Origin: Xylanibacter brevis ATCC 19188
Lineage (GTDB): Bacteria > Bacteroidota > Bacteroidia > Bacteroidales > Bacteroidaceae
Assembly (NCBI RefSeq): GCF_000621725.1
Contig: NZ_JHXM01000008.1
Span: forward strand, 62,001-126,000
Direction: 5' to 3'
Length of the DNA stretch: 64,000 bases
Shown here: positions 9,050 to 17,769 of the stretch, piece after piece
Layout: each line of letters begins with the position of its first letter
Position numbering within the stretch: the stretch's first letter is position 1
The notes under the pieces: model-generated
What the model saw: only the letters and a program-made list of their open reading frames with translations
Databases searched by the model: none
Told to the model about the DNA's origin: nothing
Made by a program: the position numbers and the translations under genes

Positions 9050-11023
9050 ATGGATATAAATAAAATGAAAATGCAGACAAGGGATGGTGTTGCTGACAAC
9101 ATAAGTTGGATTTCAGAGAAGTTCCCGAACTGTGTTACAGAAAAGATTGACGCTGCCACTGGTGAAGTTAAGTTGGCAGTGGATTTCGATATGCTCCGGC
9201 AAGAATTATCATCGGAAATTGTAGAAGGCAAAGATGAACGCTATCAGTTTGTATGGCCTGACAAGAAGAAAGCAATTCTTCTTGCGAATGCCCCTATAAA
9301 TGCGACTCTTCGTCCTTGTGAAGAAGAGAGTGAGGACTTTGCTAATACCCAAAACCTTTATATTGAAGGTGACAACCTTGATGTATTGAAGTGCTTGAAA
9401 GAGACTTATCTCGGCAAGATTAAAATGATATATATCGATCCGCCCTATAACACAGGAAGTGATTTACTTTATAATGATTCTTTTGGGGATAGCTATGAAG
9501 ACTATATAGAGTTTTCTGGTCAATATGATGAACTAGGTAATCGCTTAGTTCCTAATTTAGAGAGTAACGGCAGGTTTCATACATCATGGCTTAATATGAT
9601 TTATCCGAGACTTCGAGTCTCTAGAGATTTATTAAAAGATGATGGTGTGATTTTTATTTCAATAGGTGAGGGCGAAATAGAAAACATAACAAAATGTGCT
9701 GATGAAGTCTTTGGTGAATCAAATAGAATAGGCATCGTCCCTCGAGTAATGAAAAGTGGAGGTGGAAAAGGTTTTTTCTTTTCACCTAACATTGATTACA
9801 TTATCATATATGCAAAAAATATAAATAGTGTAACATCTTTCAGAGAACCCATATCTGAAGATATTATCAACCGCTTATATACTTCTATTGAAACTACAGG
9901 GGATAGAAAAGGTGAAAGATATAGACCATTTGGGCTGTATCAATCATCATTGGATTCCCGCCCCAATCAAAGATATTATATTGAAGCACCAGATGGCTCT
10001 CTGATAATTCCACCAGGCAATGCAATGCCAGAAGAGAATAAGGATGGCGCATTTGTAATTCCAAAATCTAATGAAGATAAGGTTTGGAGATGGTCTCGAG
10101 AAAGGTATCTTGAAGAGAAAGCCAAAGGAAATATTGAGTTCAAAAAATCCGATGGTGTATTGATAGATAGTAATGGAAAGCCTGCAAAGTGGAACGTATA
10201 TACGAAAATATGGCTTTCAGACAGGCAAGAAGAGGGAATGACACCTGTAAACTTTATAACTAAATATGAGAATAGACATAGTGCTAAAGAACTCAAAGAA
10301 CTTGACATTCCTTTTGATTTTGCAAAGCCTGTTGGATTAATAGCCTTTTTAATGCAGCTATTGTCGTTTAATAAAGAAGAAATCATTCTAGATTACTTTT
10401 CTGGCTCTGCAACGACAGCTCATGCTGTTATGCAATTGAATGCCCAAGACAACGGCAAGCGTCGGTTTATCATGGTACAACTTCCGGAGGAAACAGATAA
10501 AAAGAGCGAGGCTTATAAAGCTGGCTATAAGAACATCTGCGAAATTGGCAAGGAACGTATACGCCGTGCAGGTAAGAAAATAAAATCAGAAAGTCCATTG
10601 ACAACTCAAGATCTAGATGTTGGCTTCCGTGTCCTAAAACTTGACAGCACTAACATGGAAGATGTCTATTACGCACCTGCTGAGGTAAAACAGGAACAAC
10701 TTAACTTGTTTGCCGATAATGTCAAGCCAGATAGAACAGGAGAAGACTTGCTTTTCCAGAGTATGCTTGACTTAGGTGCAACACTCGATAGTAAGATTGA
10801 GAAAATTGAGGTTAACGGCAAGGTTGTTTATAATGTTGCTGAAGGCTATCTTGTTGCTTGCTTCGACAAAGAGGTTTCTGATGACGTGGTGAAAGCCATA
10901 GCTCAGATGCAGCCTCAGTATGCAGTTTTGCGCGATAGCTCGCTGGCTGATGACAGTACTGCCACGAACTTTGAGCAAATCTTCAAGACATTCAGTCCTA
11001 CCACAACCTGTAAAATTTTGTAA
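9050..11023 (+). CDS. mod: Type III restriction-modification DNA methyltransferase, Mod subunit 2
   Basis: Second beta-class adenine methyltransferase, 657 residues. DPPYNTG is at 130-136 and DYFSGSATT at 448-456. The first 140 residues and the last 200 are close to Mod1; the C-terminal 40 residues are almost identical, also at DNA level. The middle (about 150-435) is unrelated to Mod1, so the target sequence should differ. It is the copy directly upstream of Res (3-base gap), so it is probably the original partner, with Mod1 a duplicate or a recombined extra. It begins 2 bases after the lipoprotein gene. Confidence 0.93.
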   Translation: MDINKMKMQTRDGVADNISWISEKFPNCVTEKIDAATGEVKLAVDFDMLRQELSSEIVEGKDERYQFVWPDKKKAILLANAPINATLRPCEEESEDFANTQNLYIEGDNLDVLKCLKETYLGKIKMIYIDPPYNTGSDLLYNDSFGDSYEDYIEFSGQYDELGNRLVPNLESNGRFHTSWLNMIYPRLRVSRDLLKDDGVIFISIGEGEIENITKCADEVFGESNRIGIVPRVMKSGGGKGFFFSPNIDYIIIYAKNINSVTSFREPISEDIINRLYTSIETTGDRKGERYRPFGLYQSSLDSRPNQRYYIEAPDGSLIIPPGNAMPEENKDGAFVIPKSNEDKVWRWSRERYLEEKAKGNIEFKKSDGVLIDSNGKPAKWNVYTKIWLSDRQEEGMTPVNFITKYENRHSAKELKELDIPFDFAKPVGLIAFLMQLLSFNKEEIILDYFSGSATTAHAVMQLNAQDNGKRRFIMVQLPEETDKKSEAYKAGYKNICEIGKERIRRAGKKIKSESPLTTQDLDVGFRVLKLDSTNMEDVYYAPAEVKQEQLNLFADNVKPDRTGEDLLFQSMLDLGATLDSKIEKIEVNGKVVYNVAEGYLVACFDKEVSDDVVKAIAQMQPQYAVLRDSSLADDSTATNFEQIFKTFSPTTTCKIL

Positions 11024-11026
11024 GTT

Positions 11027-14000
11027 ATGAAGCTGAAATTCAAAGAACAACAATATCAGTTAGATGCCGTAGAAAATACTATTCGTGTTTTCAACGGACA
11101 GCCCAATCATGGATTGGCAGAATATGTCATTGACAAAGGAAAGTCTTATATAGTTCAGAACGGCAAGAAGATTCTCGTTCCTCATCTTGACTTCGATGCC
11201 GCAGGATTTAAGAACAGTGACATTGTTCTTACAAGAGAAGAGATTCTTGATAATATTCATAAGGTACAAACTGACAGCAATATTAAGTTGTCTAATGACT
11301 TGGTGGACAAACTTGGTCATTGTCAGCTCGACATAGAAATGGAAACAGGTACAGGTAAAACCTATGTTTACACTCGTACTATTTTTGAGCTCAACCAGCA
11401 TTATGGCTGGTCGAAGTTCATCATCGTTGTGCCAAGTATAGCTATTCGAGAAGGAGTAAATCAAAGTCTAGAATTTACTGAAAATCACTTCATGGAGATT
11501 TACAGTAAGAAGATACGCCATTTCATCTATGACAGTAATAACCTCAGCGTTATCGATACAGAGTTCTCTCAGTCAAATGATATTTGCGTTATGATTATAA
11601 ACACGCAAGCCTTTGCAACTATACGAGAAGGTGCAAACAACAAGGCTGCACGTATTATCAATGACCGTAGAGAGGAGTTCGGGTATCGTAAGCCTATCGA
11701 TGTGATTGCAGCCAATCGTCCTATAGTCATACTAGACGAGCCACAGAAAATGGGTGGTGCTGCTACACAAGCATCATTGGCTCGTTTCAATCCACTTTTC
11801 ACTCTTAACTATTCCGCTACTCACAAAGAAGCTCATAATCCAGTTTATGTGCTCGATGCTCTCGATGCTTACAACAAAAAATTGGTAAAGAAGATAGAGG
11901 TTATAGGTTTTGAACTGAAAAACCTGCATGGCACAGATAAATATGTATATCTGGAGGACATTATTCTATCTCATACAGAGGCACCTAAAGCTCGTTTGGG
12001 ATTTGAATATCAGGCCAAGTCTGGAAAGATAAGCCGTATCTTCAAGAAACTTGGTGAGGGTGATAGTTTGTACTATGAAAGTAATGAGCTGGAGCAATAT
12101 AAAGATTTCACTATTAGCGACATCCATGTTGACCAGAACAATGCTGCATATAGCTTCGTAGAGTTCTCTAATGGAAGAAAACTTTACGTCAAGGACATCA
12201 TTGGAGATGTGACAGCAGAGCATAAAGCACGAATACAGATACGTGAGACGATTAAGGCGCACTTTAGAAAAGAAAGTTCATTGTTCCATAAGAATATAAA
12301 GACTTTGTCTCTCTTCTTCTTGGATGAAGTGGCTAATTACCGTCAATACAATGATGAAGGTGAACAAATCCTAGGACGCTATGGCGAGATATTTGAGGAG
12401 GAATATATAAATGCCCTAAATGAGGCGCAAGATATGTTCGATCCTGAATATATGGATTACCTTCGTGGTATTGATGTGAAAGATACTCATACAGGTTATT
12501 TCAGTATAGATAAGAAGAATAGAGCTATTAACAGTGAAGTTAAGCGTGGCTCTGATATTAGTGATGATATTTCAGCATACGATCTTATCTTGAAGAACAA
12601 GGAAGCACTTCTGGATATTAAACGTCCTGAGCGTTTTATATTCTCACACTCTGCACTTCGCGAAGGTTGGGATAATCCTAATGTCTTCCAGATATGTGCA
12701 TTGCGTCAGAGCAATAGTGTGTCACAGAAACGTCAAGAAGTTGGTCGTGGTCTTCGTATTTGCGTCAATACAAGTGGAGAACGAATGGATTCAGAGTTTC
12801 TTGGTGATGAAGTCCACAATATCAATAAATTGACAGTTATTGCGTCTGAAGGATATGCATCATTTGTAAGTGACCTGCAAAGCAAAATCAAGGAAGACCT
12901 TTATGATCGTCCACCAAAAGCCGACATCGATCTGTTCAAAGATACCTTCCTATTCACTGAAGCCGGAGAAAAAGTACAAATCACTCAGGCTGATGCTCAG
13001 GAGATTATCGTACAGTTGCGTATGAATGGTTATATAACAAAGAAAGGTGAGGTTACAGACAAGTTCCGTGAGGACTTAAAGGCAGGAACTCTTCCTTTGT
13101 TTGAAGACAACCTGGCTCCTGTTTCAAAAGCTATTTATACTCGTGTTCAGACAATCTTTGATGATACTGTCATTGAGAAGATGATTGATAATGGTGGCAA
13201 ACCGCAAACTCCAGAAAATAAATTGAATGATAACATTCATATTAAGGAGTTTAAGGAATTGTGGAAACGCATCAATCATAAATATGCTTATACATGTGAG
13301 TTTAGTTCTGAAGAGCTGATTCAAAACTGTGTGGCAGCAATTGAAAAAGAACTCCATGTGTCTCAATTGTCTTATACTACCACTAGGGGTACACAGAAAA
13401 ATACTTTAAGAAAGGTTGACTTCACTGGTGGGGATATAATGGATAAAGGAAAGTCTGATACTGAGGTATTGACAACAGCGATAGTTTCTAATGTTCGATA
13501 TGACCTTATCGGTAAAATTGCTTCTGGGGCAACATTGACTCGTAAGACCGTTACTGAAATCCTCATGAAGATTAGTCCTATTAAGTTCAATATGTATAAG
13601 GCTAATCCCGAAGAATTTATCTCTAAGGTAACTCAGATAATTAGAGAGCAGAAATCTTCGATTATTGTTGAGCACATAGAGTATAATCAAATTGAAGGTT
13701 CGTACGACATGGATATTTTCACAGCTGAAAAGCATACTTCAATGGATAAGGCTTTCAAGGCTAAGAAGAGTATCATGGACTATGTGTTCACAGATGGAAA
13801 TGCCAAAGAGAGTGTAGAACGCAAGTTCGTTGATAAATTGGAAGAAGCCAATGAAGTAGTCGTATATGCAAAACTTCCGAAAGGATTCCATATTCCGACA
13901 CCTATGGGCAACTATTCTCCAGACTGGGCTATTGCTTTCCAGGAGGGTAAAGTTAAACATGTCTATTTCGTTGCGGAGACGAAAGGAAGCATGTCTTCTT

Positions 14001-14137
14001 TACAGTTGCGCGATATAGAAAAGAATAAAATCAAGTGCGCTGAAAAGCTCTATGAAAAGCTTGCTCGTGAGGATGTTAAATTCTCATTCGGAAAGGTTGA
14101 TAGTTTTGATTCACTCTTAATAAAAGCAAACGAATAA
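11027..14137 (+). CDS. res: Type III restriction endonuclease, Res subunit
   Basis: ATP-dependent translocase/nuclease subunit of a type III system, 1036 residues, the usual size. Walker A is ETGTGKT at 106-112 and the type III-specific Walker B is DEPQ at 237-240. The C-terminal lobe has SHSALREGWDNPN and QEVGRGLRI. The nuclease domain at the C-terminus has a PD-(D/E)xK site: Pro965-Asp966 and Glu984-Thr-Lys986, so cleavage looks intact. It needs a Mod partner for recognition; two candidates lie upstream and no second Res exists in the window. The next gene follows after 2 bases. Confidence 0.94.
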   Translation: MKLKFKEQQYQLDAVENTIRVFNGQPNHGLAEYVIDKGKSYIVQNGKKILVPHLDFDAAGFKNSDIVLTREEILDNIHKVQTDSNIKLSNDLVDKLGHCQLDIEMETGTGKTYVYTRTIFELNQHYGWSKFIIVVPSIAIREGVNQSLEFTENHFMEIYSKKIRHFIYDSNNLSVIDTEFSQSNDICVMIINTQAFATIREGANNKAARIINDRREEFGYRKPIDVIAANRPIVILDEPQKMGGAATQASLARFNPLFTLNYSATHKEAHNPVYVLDALDAYNKKLVKKIEVIGFELKNLHGTDKYVYLEDIILSHTEAPKARLGFEYQAKSGKISRIFKKLGEGDSLYYESNELEQYKDFTISDIHVDQNNAAYSFVEFSNGRKLYVKDIIGDVTAEHKARIQIRETIKAHFRKESSLFHKNIKTLSLFFLDEVANYRQYNDEGEQILGRYGEIFEEEYINALNEAQDMFDPEYMDYLRGIDVKDTHTGYFSIDKKNRAINSEVKRGSDISDDISAYDLILKNKEALLDIKRPERFIFSHSALREGWDNPNVFQICALRQSNSVSQKRQEVGRGLRICVNTSGERMDSEFLGDEVHNINKLTVIASEGYASFVSDLQSKIKEDLYDRPPKADIDLFKDTFLFTEAGEKVQITQADAQEIIVQLRMNGYITKKGEVTDKFREDLKAGTLPLFEDNLAPVSKAIYTRVQTIFDDTVIEKMIDNGGKPQTPENKLNDNIHIKEFKELWKRINHKYAYTCEFSSEELIQNCVAAIEKELHVSQLSYTTTRGTQKNTLRKVDFTGGDIMDKGKSDTEVLTTAIVSNVRYDLIGKIASGATLTRKTVTEILMKISPIKFNMYKANPEEFISKVTQIIREQKSSIIVEHIEYNQIEGSYDMDIFTAEKHTSMDKAFKAKKSIMDYVFTDGNAKESVERKFVDKLEEANEVVVYAKLPKGFHIPTPMGNYSPDWAIAFQEGKVKHVYFVAETKGSMSSLQLRDIEKNKIKCAEKLYEKLAREDVKFSFGKVDSFDSLLIKANE

Positions 14138-14139
14138 GT

Positions 14140-15222
14140 ATGTTTACAAACTTCAGAAAAGAAACATCGGAAAGAAGTGATACAACGAATTGGGCTAAAC
14201 AATGCCTAATTCGTAACACTCCTTACCATTACGAAGGTATAGAAGGATGTAATGAGAACAACAATAATGTTGTTACTCATTTGTTGGAACGTGCAAGAGT
14301 AAACTATGATAGAAGGAATGATATGCCTATCGCAGATGTTCTTTCTGAAATAGTAAAACTTGAAACTGTACCAGTTCTAATTCGCAAGATCAACTTTGCT
14401 AAAGCTTTTGGTCTTAATCTATCTTATGTGTTATATTGTGACGAAACTCAGGGAGTTTGGTTATATGAATTTAATTCAATTGATTCCTTGATATTAGTCC
14501 AGTATTTCAGCTCATATAAGGATTTCTCTAATTGGATAGCTTCTATCAAAGGATGGAAGTCAAGTAAACCTTTTAGAGAAATTGACGATTTACCTCTTTT
14601 TGATAAAATTTTAAGAAAAGAGGGATGTGCTTGGCCTACAAATATAGACTGTTTTGTTTCGGATGAAAACAATAAGCCAATAGCTGTCTTGGAATTTCAA
14701 AATGCCAATACTATATCTGTAAAGGAACATTGTAATAACGAGTATTTTCTTTGTAAACAAACCTATACTAATAAATGGGGATATATTGCATATCATGATG
14801 ATATTAGACGTTGGGTTTCACAAGAAATACTAAGAGTACAATCTGGATTAAGACTTTTTGTAATTACCTGGGAAGTTGGTAGCGAGGATTTTGTTCTTAA
14901 AGAAGTTGAAAAAATTACGTTCCCTCTACTTCCATATAGTAATAATTGGACACTTCATGGTCAGTATCAGGCTGATATGCATGCGTTTTCTATTAATAAA
15001 ACAAAAGAGAATGCATTGAAAATAGCTCAGAAATATAATACATATAATTTGGAATATGAAGCTCCACAAATGAAAACTGTAGTAAATAATCCACCTCTTA
15101 ATGGAAAGAACAAAACTTTTCCATATATTTATTACAGCTACAAATGGAAGATTATGAGTGACGGAATGGAGTTGCCAAGATTGTTTAAGAATCTTATTGA
15201 ACTTGACGATGTGGTTGTATAG
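14140..15222 (+). CDS. Unknown protein, possible PD-(D/E)xK-like nuclease
   Basis: A 360-residue protein I do not recognise. It has no signal peptide or membrane segment. One stretch resembles the core of a PD-(D/E)xK fold: Asn168-Ile169-Asp170, then 14 residues later Glu185-Phe-Gln187, with a hydrophobic strand (IAVLEF) leading into the acidic residue; Gln replaces the usual Lys, which some members tolerate. The start is 2 bases after the Res stop, so it is translated with the type III genes. A 37-base AT-rich gap separates it from the MoxR gene, so it could belong to either unit. The nuclease idea is an inference from one short motif. Confidence 0.6.
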   Translation: MFTNFRKETSERSDTTNWAKQCLIRNTPYHYEGIEGCNENNNNVVTHLLERARVNYDRRNDMPIADVLSEIVKLETVPVLIRKINFAKAFGLNLSYVLYCDETQGVWLYEFNSIDSLILVQYFSSYKDFSNWIASIKGWKSSKPFREIDDLPLFDKILRKEGCAWPTNIDCFVSDENNKPIAVLEFQNANTISVKEHCNNEYFLCKQTYTNKWGYIAYHDDIRRWVSQEILRVQSGLRLFVITWEVGSEDFVLKEVEKITFPLLPYSNNWTLHGQYQADMHAFSINKTKENALKIAQKYNTYNLEYEAPQMKTVVNNPPLNGKNKTFPYIYYSYKWKIMSDGMELPRLFKNLIELDDVVV

Positions 15223-15259
15223 TTCTGCAATATGTTTATTGACTTAAAAAATTATAATT

Positions 15260-16333
15260 ATGAATGTTAAGATTGATATTCAAGACTTGAAATATATGCT
15301 GGATAACACGCCAGCAAGTCAAAACATAATGCTTACTGGTCGGCATGGTATAGGTAAATCTGAAATATTGACAAACTATTTTGCAAAAAAGGGGATGAAG
15401 GTGGTTGCTTTATTCCTCGGACAAATGAGTGATCCAGGAGACCTTATTGGCCTACCAGACAAATCTGGCGAGAAAACAGTCTTTCGCCCTCCTTATTGGT
15501 TTCCTCTTGACGGGAAACCTATTGTCCTGTTCCTAGACGAATTAAATCGTGCCAGACCTGAAGTCTTACAAACTATTATGGACTTAGCGTTGAATCGTAA
15601 ACTTGCGGGGCGGGATTTACCAGAAGGAAGCCGTGTAATTGCAGCCGTTAACGAGGGAGAGGAATACCAACTCACAGATCTCGATCCTGCATTGGTTTCT
15701 CGTTTTAATGTATTTAGATTCGAGCCTTCAGTCCAAGAGTGGATTTTGTGGGCCAAAAAGAATGACCTTGACCCTCGCGTCATTGGATTTATATCGGAAA
15801 ATGCACAATGGCTCGACAAAGATCCAAATGCAGAAGAAGGTGCTGATACAGGTTTGGATAAAACGCCTGATAGACGTGCCTGGAAACGTGTATCAGATGT
15901 AATTAAGCCTATACCTAAGCTGGAGAGTCGCGACATTAAACTTATTTCAAGTATCATAGGAGTAAAAGCGACGAATCTCTTTGTAACGAAGATGGCACAA
16001 ATCAAGCAAGTCGATATTAAAGATTTACTGAAAGATTTTTCTAAATACGGTCCACAGCTTGTTACTTTCAAGCCACATGACTTTGTTGTTATCAATGAGG
16101 ATATTTTCCAATATCTGGAAGCCAACACCTTCTCTGATAGTGATTCTAAGACTATTGCAAAGAATATAATTGATTATATCGATTTCTTGGAAGTGCAGAA
16201 AAAGAGGGAAACCTTTGCAAGTTTTGCCAATATGTTTATACAAGACATATACAAAAATGGTCAAAAGTTTATTTTCCAATATTGTCCATCAATCGCACAA
16301 AAGTTGTTCATGTACACCTCTCAAATTAAATAA
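15260..16333 (+). CDS. MoxR-type AAA+ ATPase
   Basis: A 357-residue AAA+ ATPase. Walker A is GRHGIGKS at 27-34, Walker B is FLDE at 91-94 followed by LNRA, and an AAA+ sensor region (AAVNEGEEYQ) follows near 131-140. FLDELNRA is typical of the MoxR branch, whose members act as chaperone-like remodelling ATPases paired with a VWA-domain partner. Such a partner starts 5 bases downstream. Together they could assemble or activate the helicase/nuclease encoded next. The substrate is not evident from sequence. Confidence 0.85.
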   Translation: MNVKIDIQDLKYMLDNTPASQNIMLTGRHGIGKSEILTNYFAKKGMKVVALFLGQMSDPGDLIGLPDKSGEKTVFRPPYWFPLDGKPIVLFLDELNRARPEVLQTIMDLALNRKLAGRDLPEGSRVIAAVNEGEEYQLTDLDPALVSRFNVFRFEPSVQEWILWAKKNDLDPRVIGFISENAQWLDKDPNAEEGADTGLDKTPDRRAWKRVSDVIKPIPKLESRDIKLISSIIGVKATNLFVTKMAQIKQVDIKDLLKDFSKYGPQLVTFKPHDFVVINEDIFQYLEANTFSDSDSKTIAKNIIDYIDFLEVQKKRETFASFANMFIQDIYKNGQKFIFQYCPSIAQKLFMYTSQIK

Positions 16334-16338
16334 GTATC

Positions 16339-17763
16339 TTGGATAATAGAATTCAACATATTATAGAGCGATGGTATTTATCTGAGCCGGCTTTGTTTCA
16401 GATATTTGGCACCCACAATCTCGAAAAGAATGAGAAAATATCATGTCCTTTTCGTTGTGGGAAAGGTGTTATTGAGTATTCTCCGAAATTAGTAGAAGAA
16501 CTAAATGATGAATCTCTAGAACTCTACTTGAAGGCAGAAGTCATAAGAATATTACTTAAACACCCATACGACAGACAGCCCGATTTATGTAAGCGTGAAT
16601 CCATGAGTACGGGAAGCAATCTCGTGCTCTCAGACAATTACGATTTCACAAAAATCAATTTGCCAAAACCTTCTGACTATAATCTTGAATCAGAGCAAAG
16701 TTACGAATGGTACACTTTTCGTGTTGAAGCGTTTTCATTAACAAAAGACAAGGGTAATATACAAAACGAGATTAGTCATAATGAAAATGGTGAGGGCAAA
16801 AATGAAAATCAGAAAAATGATGAACCACTTGCCAAGGATAGCAAGGCTGACAATTTAGGCGACTCAAAAGATGGAGGACTGTCCCCAAGCGATGATAATA
16901 ATGGGCTGTCATCAAATTTTGAGTTGCAACTTCCAGATGGAACTATTATAAAACTGCCAAACAAAAATAAAGGTGAAACCAATTCGCAGTCTCGTGGTAA
17001 TTTAGATAATAATAACAATAGTAGTACTGATTATCCTGTAGAGAACAGAGAATTCCCAAGTTCACAAGATGAGATGAACAAACAAGACTTATCAGCATTG
17101 TGGGAAGAAGACAGCTTGATGTCAAGCCAGATTGATATAGAAATTGATAAGATTCAGCAATCAAATTCGTGGGGAAGCCTTGCAGGTAATATCTCAGAAC
17201 AAATTATTGCGAATACTAAAGCTCGTATTGATTATCGAAAGGTTCTCTCTGGGTTTAGGGCTTCTATTTTGTCTTCGAAAAGACATCTCACAAGGATGCG
17301 TCCCAACAGACGTTCTGGCTTTGATAACATGGGGTCAATTCGGAGATTTAATACAAAACTATTAGTCGCAGTTGATGTAAGTGGATCAATCGATAAAGTC
17401 TCTCTTAGTCACTTTTATTCTATAATCATGCGTGCTTTCAAATACGGCATAGAATACATTGACGTGGTTCAATTTGACATGAAATTATCTGAGCCACAAT
17501 CATTGGAAGTCGCTCAACAGAAAATCAAAAACTTTACCATAACAGGTAGAGGAGGAACAAGCTTCCAACCTGCATTTGATTATGCTGCAGAACATCCTGA
17601 ATATGATGGTCTTATTATTTTTACCGACGGTTTGGCACCAGAACCGCGTAAACCAAAAAAACTTAAAGCAAAAGTTGCATGGGTGCTAAATGATGAAAAG
17701 AACTATCAGAAAAGCAAAGAATGGATGAAGAAAACAGGAAGATGTTGTACACTAAAACTATAA
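16339..17763 (+). CDS. VWA-domain protein of the DUF2201 type, partner of MoxR
   Basis: A 474-residue protein with a C-terminal VWA-like domain. The metal-ion site is visible: DVSGS at 346-350, Thr407 in GRGGTS, and Asp430 in FTDG. The N-terminal 80 residues resemble the putative metallopeptidase part of DUF2201 proteins, but the usual His-Glu-x-x-His is missing; here it reads AEVIRILLKH (66-75), so peptidase activity is unlikely. Residues about 140-250 are a low-complexity Asn/Ser/Asp/Lys-rich linker. Translation must begin at TTG 16339 unless the first ATG, about 100 codons in, is used. The start is 5 bases after MoxR and the stop is 6 bases before the helicase. Confidence 0.8.
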   Translation: MDNRIQHIIERWYLSEPALFQIFGTHNLEKNEKISCPFRCGKGVIEYSPKLVEELNDESLELYLKAEVIRILLKHPYDRQPDLCKRESMSTGSNLVLSDNYDFTKINLPKPSDYNLESEQSYEWYTFRVEAFSLTKDKGNIQNEISHNENGEGKNENQKNDEPLAKDSKADNLGDSKDGGLSPSDDNNGLSSNFELQLPDGTIIKLPNKNKGETNSQSRGNLDNNNNSSTDYPVENREFPSSQDEMNKQDLSALWEEDSLMSSQIDIEIDKIQQSNSWGSLAGNISEQIIANTKARIDYRKVLSGFRASILSSKRHLTRMRPNRRSGFDNMGSIRRFNTKLLVAVDVSGSIDKVSLSHFYSIIMRAFKYGIEYIDVVQFDMKLSEPQSLEVAQQKIKNFTITGRGGTSFQPAFDYAAEHPEYDGLIIFTDGLAPEPRKPKKLKAKVAWVLNDEKNYQKSKEWMKKTGRCCTLKL

Positions 17764-17769
17764 CATAAC

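Noticed and set aside
1..14137. BREX, DISARM or Dnd system
   Set aside because: No PglZ, BrxC, DrmA/B or Dnd genes are seen; the helicase and DUF4391 are common partners of type III loci.
15493..16128. 211-codon minus-strand frame
   Set aside because: It is antisense to the MoxR gene and Ser/Arg-rich, as typical shadow frames are.
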